Shown here: positions 29,457 through 36,572 of the stretch, piece by piece
Layout: every line of letters begins with the position of its first letter
Numbering within the stretch: the first letter of the stretch is position 1
DNA from: Pseudomonas marvdashtae
Lineage (GTDB): Bacteria; Pseudomonadota; Gammaproteobacteria; Pseudomonadales; Pseudomonadaceae
Assembly (NCBI RefSeq): GCF_014268655.2
Contig: NZ_JABWQX020000009.1
Span: forward strand, 1-64,000
Reading direction: 5' to 3'
DNA length: 64,000 nucleotides
The notes under the pieces: generated by a model
Seen by the model: the letters and a program-made list of their open reading frames with translations, nothing else
What the model was told of the DNA's origin: nothing
The model's database searches: none
Translations under genes and position numbers: made by a program

Positions 29457-30904
29457 GGCGCGCTATCGACGTCCTTGGGCAACCGCCCATCAATCACCTG
29501 ATACAACGCACTCCCCTCAGGCCAATTACGCATGAACCGCGCGCGGTCCCGCGCATAGGCCGGGGCGAAGCTGGCCTGGGTGCGGTGCTGGCACATCGAG
29601 TCGAGGTCGATCAGCGCCCAGCGGTCGTGTTGCCAGAACAAGTTGTGGCCCTTCAAGTCGCCGTGGCTGATGCGTTCGCGGATCAGGTCGGCGAACAATC
29701 GTTCCAGCGCCAGCAACTCAGGTTCGGGCGCCTCACCGCTTTCCACGTAGGGGGCGAAGCGCTCGATGATGTCCGGCCCCGCCAGGTGTTCGGTGACCAG
29801 ATAGGCGCCGCGGCGCAGCCACAGGAAGCGCTTTTCCAGCAAGGCCAGGGGCTTGGGCGTGGCGATGCCGAGAAAGGCCAGGCGATGGCCTTCGCGCCAG
29901 GAATGCCAGGCGCGGCTCGGGCGCCAGAAGCGCTTGAGCCAGTGGGCGAAGTTCTTGATGTTGTAGCGCTTGATCACCAAGGCCCGGCCGCTCGCCTCGA
30001 CTTTGCCGACGCTGGCCGCGCCGCCGGTCTTGTACAGGTGGCCTTGGTCAAGCAACGCATCGGCCTGCTCCAGTACTGGCATCATGGCCGTTTCTTCATC
30101 GCGCCGGATCGCCCGCAGGCCGAACGCTCCGCGCCGTACGCTGAACAGGCTGCACTCGCGCCCGACTTTTTCGAGGAAATCCTTCAGGCGCCAGGCATGC
30201 ACCTTGTCGATCTGTTTCTGCAGCGCTTCCATGGGCAGCGCGTGTTCGGCGTTGCCCAGCAGGTAATACACCAACAGCTCTTCGTTGAACGGCTGGAGGG
30301 CTTTGGGAAGCTGGGCGAAAAACACTCCCAAGTTTTCCAGCACTTTTTGCCGGGACAACGGTTGCCCCGGTGTTTCGGCGCGAATACCCGCCCCGTCAAT
30401 CAGATAGAGCTGGCCGCCATGACGCAGCAGATTGTCCAGGTGCAGGTCTTCCTGCCACAGACCTTTGCCGTGCAGTTGCGCTATCGCCCCCAAGGCCTCG
30501 GCCAGCACCGCCGTTTGTTCGTCTGCCAGCATTGGCAACTGCTCGACTTGCTTCCAGGCATCGCCCAGGCTCTCGGCGCCTTCCAGCAACTCGAACAGCA
30601 GCCAGCCGCCTTCGCCTTCCTTCAAGCCGTCAGCCAACAGCAAGGGTGTCGTCAGTCCCTGCTCCGCCAGCAGGCGAACGCCTTGCAGTTCACGCTGGAA
30701 ATGCCGGGGCGCCTTGCTGCCCACCAGCAACTTGGCCAGCACCGGCCGGCCACGCCAGATGCCAGCACCAACGTAGCGTTGCCCTGGCAATACCCGCAAC
30801 AGCGACAACAACTGCAGTTGCGCCGGCCCGGCGGCATCCGCCAGCTCCAGGCTCAGGGGCAGGCTCGGGCTGCGGCCGGCGCTTTTCAGTTCGGACAAAT
30901 GCAT
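29453..30904 (-). CDS. LPS-core kinase-family protein with two tandem kinase domains
   Basis: The 483-residue protein has two kinase folds. Domain 1 (about 1-240) has GRPVLAKLLVG, catalytic loop QEDLHLDNLL and LYLIDGAG. Domain 2 (about 250-483) has ALVIKRYNIKNF, ISHGDLKGHNLFW and WALIDLDSM. Both keep the ATP Lys, catalytic Asp and metal Asp, so both could be active. It is about twice the length of the other core kinases here. The next gene starts at its last base. It is probably cytoplasmic and acts on core heptose or another sugar. The equivalent P. aeruginosa gene (PA5006 as I recall) has not been fully assigned. Confidence 0.85.
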   Translation of the reverse strand: MHLSELKSAGRSPSLPLSLELADAAGPAQLQLLSLLRVLPGQRYVGAGIWRGRPVLAKLLVGSKAPRHFQRELQGVRLLAEQGLTTPLLLADGLKEGEGGWLLFELLEGAESLGDAWKQVEQLPMLADEQTAVLAEALGAIAQLHGKGLWQEDLHLDNLLRHGGQLYLIDGAGIRAETPGQPLSRQKVLENLGVFFAQLPKALQPFNEELLVYYLLGNAEHALPMEALQKQIDKVHAWRLKDFLEKVGRECSLFSVRRGAFGLRAIRRDEETAMMPVLEQADALLDQGHLYKTGGAASVGKVEASGRALVIKRYNIKNFAHWLKRFWRPSRAWHSWREGHRLAFLGIATPKPLALLEKRFLWLRRGAYLVTEHLAGPDIIERFAPYVESGEAPEPELLALERLFADLIRERISHGDLKGHNLFWQHDRWALIDLDSMCQHRTQASFAPAYARDRARFMRNWPEGSALYQVIDGRLPKDVDSAP

Positions 30905-31656
30905 CAGCGAACCTCCTTATGAGTGCGTCGCGCGCTTAGCCGGTTTATCCACTCATCAACCAGCACACCGTCGACGGGCTGGCCCAGATAAGCAGACAGC
31001 AGTTGACGCACATCCGCTTCACTCCAGGCCCGGGCCCGGCGCAGCAACGGCTCCAGATCCTTGACCCGGTCACGCAGTCCGAACAACAGCGGGCGAGTTT
31101 TTTCCAGGTCGATCAACTGCGCCTGATAGCCGCTCTCGGTGGCTTGCAAGAAAATATGCTTAGGATAAAAACAGCCGTGCACCTGACGCATGCCATGCAG
31201 GCGCCGCGCCAGATGCCCGCAGGCCTGGAGGATGGTGGTGCGTTGCGCCGCCGTCAGGGTCGACCAGCGCAACAGGAGCGAATCGAGGTCATCCCATCCG
31301 TCCAGGGCACGGGTCAACAGGATCGCCCGCACCTCACCGTCCACTTTGCGTTGACCGTAGAATACTGCCTGCAAGGCCGGAATGCCCAGCTGGCGATACC
31401 GGCTGATGTTGCGAAACTCCCTGGAAAAGCTGGGCTCGCCAAAGGGGTGCGATAACGTCCGGGTCAGGTAGTTGTTCTGGCGCTTGAGGTAATAGCCCTG
31501 CCCTTCGAGCTCCAGTCGGAACACGCTGCTCCAGCCACCGCCCAGCGTATTGGGCTCATCCACCGCGTCCAGTTTGCGCGACCAGAGGGCTTCGAAGCTG
31601 TCCAGGCCATGGCGCTCCAGCAAGGCCCGATCTTCAGCGGCCAGGTAATCGGTCAT
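30904..31656 (-). CDS. WaaP-related kinase-fold protein with Cys in place of the catalytic Asp
   Basis: The 250-residue protein is of the LPS-kinase fold. The nucleotide Lys is in GQGYYLKRQNNYLTR and the metal-binding Asp in AQLIDLEKTRPL. The catalytic loop is VHGCFYPKHIFL. Aligned with WaaP NHRDCYICHFLL, the catalytic Asp is replaced by Cys. It overlaps the downstream and upstream kinase genes by one and four bases. It corresponds to one of the P. aeruginosa genes between the carbamoyltransferase and waaP (wapQ/wapP names exist). Whether it phosphorylates anything is open. Confidence 0.84.
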   Translation of the reverse strand: MTDYLAAEDRALLERHGLDSFEALWSRKLDAVDEPNTLGGGWSSVFRLELEGQGYYLKRQNNYLTRTLSHPFGEPSFSREFRNISRYRQLGIPALQAVFYGQRKVDGEVRAILLTRALDGWDDLDSLLLRWSTLTAAQRTTILQACGHLARRLHGMRQVHGCFYPKHIFLQATESGYQAQLIDLEKTRPLLFGLRDRVKDLEPLLRRARAWSEADVRQLLSAYLGQPVDGVLVDEWINRLSARRTHKEVR

Positions 31657-32387
31657 TCACGCCCCTCGAAAAATCTCACCACGTGACGAATGCGTTTTTT
31701 GTCACACGCATCGAGCCGGTCACGCTGGTTGTATTGCAGATAAAAACGCAGGCGCTGGGTGGCCGACAAATGATATTTGCCCACCTTGTCCAGGCAGGCC
31801 AAGTCCTTGGTAATCCGGTACTTGAGCCAGAAGCCACGCCAGAAATCACCGTTCGGGCAGTCGATCAGGAACAGCCGCGCCTGGTCATCGATCAACAGGT
31901 TGCGCCACTTCAAGTCGTTATGGGTGAAGCGGTGATCATGCATCGTCCGGGTGTATCCGGCCAATTGCCGGCTCACGCCATCGACCCAGGCGCGGTCGGC
32001 CAGGCGCGGATCGTGTCGCTCGGCCAAGGCTGAAAGGTCTTCGGTGCGTGGCAGTTCTCGGGTGATCATCGCCCCGCGATCATAGGCCGCGCCACGCCGC
32101 TCCAGGCCCCAAGCGACGATCTCGGCCGTGGGAATGCCCCACTTGGCGAAACGCTTGAGGTTCTGCCATTCGGACTTGACCCGTGGCTTGCCCAGGTAAC
32201 GCCGCAGCCCCTTGCCGGCGCCCGTGTAGCGCTTGACGTAGTAATTGACGCCGTTGCGTTGCACGCGGATCACCTCTGACAGCGGATCGCGCGTCAGGCG
32301 CTCCCCCTGAAGGGCGAACACCGCGTCCAGACTGCCGAAATCCTCTGCCAGCTCAGCGTAGGCCGGCTCCAAATTCCAACCCGACAT
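31653..32387 (-). CDS. LPS-core kinase-family protein (InaA/WapP-like)
   Basis: This 244-residue kinase-fold protein keeps its catalytic elements: GVNYYVKRYTGAGKGLRRYLG (Lys), FTHNDLKWRNLLID (catalytic Asp and Asn) and LFLIDCPNGDF (metal Asp). It lies between the Asp-less kinase gene and waaP with four- and one-base overlaps. It probably adds phosphate to an inner-core heptose after WaaP. The exact position cannot be read from the sequence. Confidence 0.86.
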   Translation of the reverse strand: MSGWNLEPAYAELAEDFGSLDAVFALQGERLTRDPLSEVIRVQRNGVNYYVKRYTGAGKGLRRYLGKPRVKSEWQNLKRFAKWGIPTAEIVAWGLERRGAAYDRGAMITRELPRTEDLSALAERHDPRLADRAWVDGVSRQLAGYTRTMHDHRFTHNDLKWRNLLIDDQARLFLIDCPNGDFWRGFWLKYRITKDLACLDKVGKYHLSATQRLRFYLQYNQRDRLDACDKKRIRHVVRFFEGRE

Positions 32388-33193
32388 CAGAGTGCATCCC
32401 CATACCGCTGCTTGCGCGCATACAGCTTGTTGGCCTTGCCTTCGAGCCAGGCCAGCAACGGCGCCTCTTCGGCCAGGACCTGGCGCAGCGGCTGCTGGAA
32501 ATAGCCCTTGAGGAAACGCAGCTTGTCGCGGCGGGTCAGGCCAATGTCCAGCGCCGAGAAATACAGCGCCGCCAGGTCCTTGTTGCGCCAGCGAGTGGTG
32601 ATGGCGGGCCGGGTCTGGGCGCGGTGCAGGTCGATCACCGAGAGCTTGAAATCCCCCGGCGTCACCGGTTTGTCGGTGTGCAGGAGAAAGTGACAGATGT
32701 AGCAGTCGCGATGATTGACCCCGGCGCGGTGCATCATGCCGGTCATGCGCGCCACTTCGGCGATCAGGGCACGCTTGAGCGTCGGCTGCGGCGGCTGCTT
32801 GAGCCAGTCGATGCTGAAATCTTCGAGACTGATGGTCGGGGCCAACTCCTCGGTGACGATGAACGAGTGCTGGTCCGCCGGGTTGCTACCCTTCTCGCCA
32901 TACGCGACGGCGGTCATGGTTGGTACGCCGGCTTCCTGCAAACGCTGGATCGCCTTCCACTCCTGGCCCGCGCCGAGTACCGGCAGCTTGGCAGTGAACA
33001 GGTTCTTGAAGATCTCGCCCCAGCCAATGCCGCGGTGGATCTTCACGAAAAAGCCGCGCCCGTCCACCTCCGTGCGCAAGGTGCGCCGGGCTTCCAGCTC
33101 ACGATAGACCTCCCCTTTGAGCGCCTCGACTTCGACGAACGCATCGCGTCCAGCCCAAAGGGTCTTGAACGGTTCGGCCAACATCAATTTCAT
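32387..33193 (-). CDS. waaP: Lipopolysaccharide core heptose(I) kinase WaaP (RfaP)
   Basis: WaaP phosphorylates heptose I of the LPS inner core and is essential for core transport in P. aeruginosa. The 268-residue product has ATP Lys in GRGFFVKIHRGIGWGEI, and the catalytic loop NHRDCYICHFLL places Asp163, the same number as in P. aeruginosa WaaP. LSVIDLHRAQTR supplies the metal ligand. The gene overlaps waaG by four bases and the next kinase gene by one. Confidence 0.95.
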   Translation of the reverse strand: MKLMLAEPFKTLWAGRDAFVEVEALKGEVYRELEARRTLRTEVDGRGFFVKIHRGIGWGEIFKNLFTAKLPVLGAGQEWKAIQRLQEAGVPTMTAVAYGEKGSNPADQHSFIVTEELAPTISLEDFSIDWLKQPPQPTLKRALIAEVARMTGMMHRAGVNHRDCYICHFLLHTDKPVTPGDFKLSVIDLHRAQTRPAITTRWRNKDLAALYFSALDIGLTRRDKLRFLKGYFQQPLRQVLAEEAPLLAWLEGKANKLYARKQRYGDAL

Positions 33194-34314
33194 TCAGCGT
33201 GCTCCGCCAATATCACATCCGCCGCGTGCTGCGGCATGCTGTAGAGGTCAGCCGTCTCGGCAAAGACCAGACCGTTGCGGCTCCAGGCCGCCCGCGCGCC
33301 AGCATCGCTCAACATCCGGCCCAGGTATTCGGTGAGCTGTGCTTGTTCGAACGGCTCGTCCAGCACCAGGCCACTGTCAGCCTCGGCGATGTAATGGGCA
33401 TATCCACACACCGCGCTGACCAGCACCGGCAACCCGGCCACCAGCGCTTCGAGCAGTACCGTGCCGGTGTTTTCGTTGTAGGCCGGATGTATCAACAGGT
33501 CGGCGCCCAGCAGGAAACGCGGGATGTCGCTACGGCCCTTGAGGAACCGTACGTTGTCGCCGAGCCCCAGCGTCGCGCTCTGCAGTTGGAATACCTTGGG
33601 GTCGTCCTGGCCGATTACAAACAGCCGGGTGCGCTTTTTCAGTTCCGCCGGCAACCCGGCCAGGGCCTTGAGGCTTCGATCCACGCCCTTGGTCTTGAAC
33701 CCCGAGCCGATCTGCACCAGCAGCAAGTCGTCGTCCGCCAGGCCGAATTCGGCCCGGAACGCGGCGCGGATTTCGTCGGCGTCAGCAGGCCGGCGGCGGT
33801 CCTGGGCGATGCCCGGCGGCAGCAGGTGAAAGCGTTCAAGCGGGGTGTCGTAATGCTTGATGAAGAGCGGTTGCTGCACTTCGGAAATCATCAGCACTTC
33901 GGTCTTGGCATCCTTGGCGAACACGGCTCGCTCGTACTCGGCGAAATGCCGGTAGCGGCCCCAACGCCGGTACAACGAGTTGCGCAGATTCTGCGCCTTG
34001 TCTTCAAAGCAGCCATCGGCGGCGTAATAGACGTCAAGGCCGGGCATTTTGTTGAAGCCAATCAAACGGTCCACGGGGCGCTTGGCCAGGTCGGCCTCCA
34101 TCCACGCGCTGAGTTTCTCATTGCGGCGATGATTGAACAGCGCCTTGACCGGCGCCACCAGCACTTCGAAGCCTGGCGGGACGTCACCTTCCCAGATCAG
34201 CGTGTAGACACGGATCTGGTGGCCGCGTCGCTGGCATTCGAGGGCGATGCGCATGAAATCGCGCTGCAGGCCGCCGAACGGGAAGTATTTATAAAGGACA
34301 AAAGCCAATTGCAT
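33190..34314 (-). CDS. waaG: LPS core glycosyltransferase WaaG (UDP-glucose:heptosyl-LPS family)
   Basis: The 374-residue GT4 enzyme begins MQLAFVLYKYFPFGGLQRDFMRIA, the WaaG signature with the GGLQ loop. RLIGFNKMPGLDVYYAADGCFE follows in the acceptor domain. The donor domain has LLVQIGSGFKTKGVDRSLKAL and HPAYNENTGTVLLEALVAGLPVLVSAVCGYA. It adds the first outer-core hexose (in P. aeruginosa probably GalN) to heptose. It overlaps waaC by one base and waaP by four. Confidence 0.94.
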   Translation of the reverse strand: MQLAFVLYKYFPFGGLQRDFMRIALECQRRGHQIRVYTLIWEGDVPPGFEVLVAPVKALFNHRRNEKLSAWMEADLAKRPVDRLIGFNKMPGLDVYYAADGCFEDKAQNLRNSLYRRWGRYRHFAEYERAVFAKDAKTEVLMISEVQQPLFIKHYDTPLERFHLLPPGIAQDRRRPADADEIRAAFRAEFGLADDDLLLVQIGSGFKTKGVDRSLKALAGLPAELKKRTRLFVIGQDDPKVFQLQSATLGLGDNVRFLKGRSDIPRFLLGADLLIHPAYNENTGTVLLEALVAGLPVLVSAVCGYAHYIAEADSGLVLDEPFEQAQLTEYLGRMLSDAGARAAWSRNGLVFAETADLYSMPQHAADVILAEHAE

Positions 34315-35372
34315 CAGCGCGGCTCCTCAGCCAATAACGTGCTCAGGTGGCTGGCAACACGCTCAGGGTTTACACGGGTGAAGCACAGGGGCTGCTCGCG
34401 TTTCAGGTCAAACCGACGGGCATCTTCGGCGGTCGGTGGATACGTACATTGTTTTTGCATGCAGGGCGCACAGGGAAAGTCGCTGGCGAGGTGAATCTGG
34501 CCCTTGCCGTACGCCCCGGTCAGTACCGGGTTAGTGGGGCCGAGTAGCGAAATGGTCGGCACGTCCAACGCGGCAGCCAGATGACCGAGGCCCGTATCCA
34601 CGGCCACGCACGCCTGGGCGCCAGCGAGCACCTTGCCCATCCCGGCCAGGTTCAGTTTCGGCAACACCAGGGCGTTGCGCAGCCCGCTGGCAATGCGTTC
34701 GGCCCGGGCCTTCTCGGCAGGGTTGCCCCACGGCAATTTCACCACCACGCCGAACTGGCCCATGCGCTCGGTGAGCTGGCGCCAGTAAAGCTCGGGCCAG
34801 TGCTTGGACTCCCAGGTCGTGCCATGCAGGAATACCACGTAAGGGTAGGCGCGCGGCAACTCCACCAGCCGGTCGACGCTCAGGCCGTAGCTGCCCTGGG
34901 TCTTGGGCAGGTCATACCCCAGCGCCAGGGCAAACAGCTGCCGCACGCGCTCGACTGCATGTTGCCCACGGGCCACCGCCAGACGCCGGGAGTAAAAACG
35001 CGCGGCCATTGGTTCACGGGCCGAGTGCTTATCCAGGCCGGCCACCGGTGCCTTGACGTAGCGAGTCAGCCAGGCGCTTTTCAGCAGGCCTTGGGCATCG
35101 ATCACCAAGTCATATTTTTCGGCGCGCACGCTTTGTTTGAAGCGTCGCCACTCGCCACTCTTGATGGTTTGCCAGAGGTTCTTGCGCCAGCGCCGGATCG
35201 CCACCGGGATGACCTTGCCCACAGCCGGGTGCCAGGTAGCAATTTCGGCAAAACCCTCTTCCACCACCCAATCGAACCGGATACCAGGGATCGCTCGCGC
35301 CGCATCGGTCAGCGCCGGCAAGGTGTGGACCACATCCCCCAGCGACGAGGTCTTGATCAGCAATACCCGCAA
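34314..35372 (-). CDS. waaC: LPS heptosyltransferase I WaaC
   Basis: WaaC transfers the first heptose to Kdo2-lipid A. This 352-residue GT9 protein shows VLLIKTSSLGDVVHTLPAL, FLHGTTWESKHWPELYW and CVAVDTGLGHLAAALDVPTISLLGPT. I assign a TTG start at 35372. GGAGG lies nine bases upstream, the resulting N-terminus (M)RVLLIKTSSLGD matches the family, and it sits one base after the waaF stop. The frame is open to an ATG at 35417, but that would add 15 atypical residues and overlap waaF. Confidence 0.94.
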   Translation of the reverse strand: MRVLLIKTSSLGDVVHTLPALTDAARAIPGIRFDWVVEEGFAEIATWHPAVGKVIPVAIRRWRKNLWQTIKSGEWRRFKQSVRAEKYDLVIDAQGLLKSAWLTRYVKAPVAGLDKHSAREPMAARFYSRRLAVARGQHAVERVRQLFALALGYDLPKTQGSYGLSVDRLVELPRAYPYVVFLHGTTWESKHWPELYWRQLTERMGQFGVVVKLPWGNPAEKARAERIASGLRNALVLPKLNLAGMGKVLAGAQACVAVDTGLGHLAAALDVPTISLLGPTNPVLTGAYGKGQIHLASDFPCAPCMQKQCTYPPTAEDARRFDLKREQPLCFTRVNPERVASHLSTLLAEEPR

Positions 35373-35373
35373 G

Positions 35374-36408
35374 TTAACGGACCTCCACGGGAGTGCCCTG
35401 CAAACGCTCCAGGGCATCGTTCACCGACGGCGGCATGAGCTGGCGCAGGCAGTTGTAATGACCGAAGCGGCAGGTGCGATCGAAGCATGGGCTGCACTCG
35501 ATGCCCAGGCGCACGACTTCGACCTTGTCGGCCAAGGGCGGCGTGAAACCTGGCGAGGTAGAGCCGTAGACCGCTACCAGAGGGCGATTCAGCGCCGCCG
35601 CGACGTGCATCAGGCCGGAGTCGTTGGAGACCACGGAATCGGCGCAGGACAACAGATCAATGGCCTCGGCCAGGGACGTGTCACCGCTCAGATTGGTCGA
35701 TTCTTCTCGCAGGCCTGGGATCAGTCGCGAACGGATGTCCTCGCCCACCGAGTGATCGTTTTTCGAGCCGAACAGCCAGACCTGCCAGCCTTCACGGATC
35801 TTAGCTTCGGCCACTTGGGCGTAATGCTCCGCCGGCCAGCGCTTGGATTCGCCGAACTCGGCGCCTGGGCACAGGGCCAATACCGGACGATCCAGGCTCA
35901 GGCCGAACTTGGCCAGGGCCGCTTCGCGGGTCACCGGGTCGATCGCAAGGCTCGGTCGCGGATAGGGCTTGGGCAACTGCACCCCAGGCTCGTAGGCCAG
36001 CGCCATGAAGCGCTCGATCATCAGCGGATAACGTTCTTTGTCCAACGTGCGCACGTCGTTGAGCAGACCGTAGCGAAACTCGCCACGCCAGCCGGTGCGC
36101 TTGGGAATGCCGGCAAAGAACGGCACCAGCGCCGACTTCAACGAATTGGGCAACAAGATCGCCTGGTCGTACTGGCCAGCCAGGGACTTGCCGATGCGTC
36201 GACGAGTCGCCAGTTCCAGCACGCCGTGACCGAGCGGAAAGCTCAAGGCCTTGCGCACTTCGGGCATGCGCTCAAGGATCGGCCGACTCCATTCCGGAGC
36301 CAGGACATCGATTTCGCACTGCGGGTGACGCTGCTTGAGGCACTGGAACAGTGTCTGCGCCATCACCATGTCACCGACCCAACTGGGCCCAACGATCAGA
36401 ATATTCAT
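35374..36408 (-). CDS. waaF: LPS heptosyltransferase II WaaF
   Basis: WaaF adds the second heptose of the inner core. The 344-residue GT9 protein starts MNILIVGPSWVGDMVMAQTLFQCL (ATG at 36408, GGAAG upstream). It contains FFAGIPKRTGWRGEFRYGLLND, LALCPGAEFGESKRWPAEHYA and VVSNDSGLMHVAAALNRPLVAVYGSTSPGFTPPL. It is the first gene of the waaF-waaC-waaG-waaP run. A hairpin followed by a T-run lies only 11 bases before its ATG. Confidence 0.95.
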   Translation of the reverse strand: MNILIVGPSWVGDMVMAQTLFQCLKQRHPQCEIDVLAPEWSRPILERMPEVRKALSFPLGHGVLELATRRRIGKSLAGQYDQAILLPNSLKSALVPFFAGIPKRTGWRGEFRYGLLNDVRTLDKERYPLMIERFMALAYEPGVQLPKPYPRPSLAIDPVTREAALAKFGLSLDRPVLALCPGAEFGESKRWPAEHYAQVAEAKIREGWQVWLFGSKNDHSVGEDIRSRLIPGLREESTNLSGDTSLAEAIDLLSCADSVVSNDSGLMHVAAALNRPLVAVYGSTSPGFTPPLADKVEVVRLGIECSPCFDRTCRFGHYNCLRQLMPPSVNDALERLQGTPVEVR

Positions 36409-36419
36409 GTGGCTTCCAA

Positions 36420-36448
36420 AAACGATACGGGGAGGCCTACGCCTCCCC
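36420..36448 (-). terminator. Terminator-like hairpin immediately upstream of waaF
   Basis: On the minus strand GGGGAGGC, a 4-base loop and GCCTCCCC form a perfect 8-bp stem, followed six bases later by TTTTT and then the waaF ribosome-binding site. It could end transcription from glnE. It also lies inside any waaF leader, because only 11 bases separate it from the start codon, so it may act as an attenuator of the core operon. Confidence 0.6.
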
Positions 36449-36572
36449 GCCTCGAGAATCACTGTGGCTTAGGTCGTTGCCTGCTGCCTTCAATCTACAA
36501 CCGCGGGAGCGACCCTGCTCAACGATGTCGTCGCATTTCCCTCTCGCGACTATGCGCTCCCACACTCAATAC

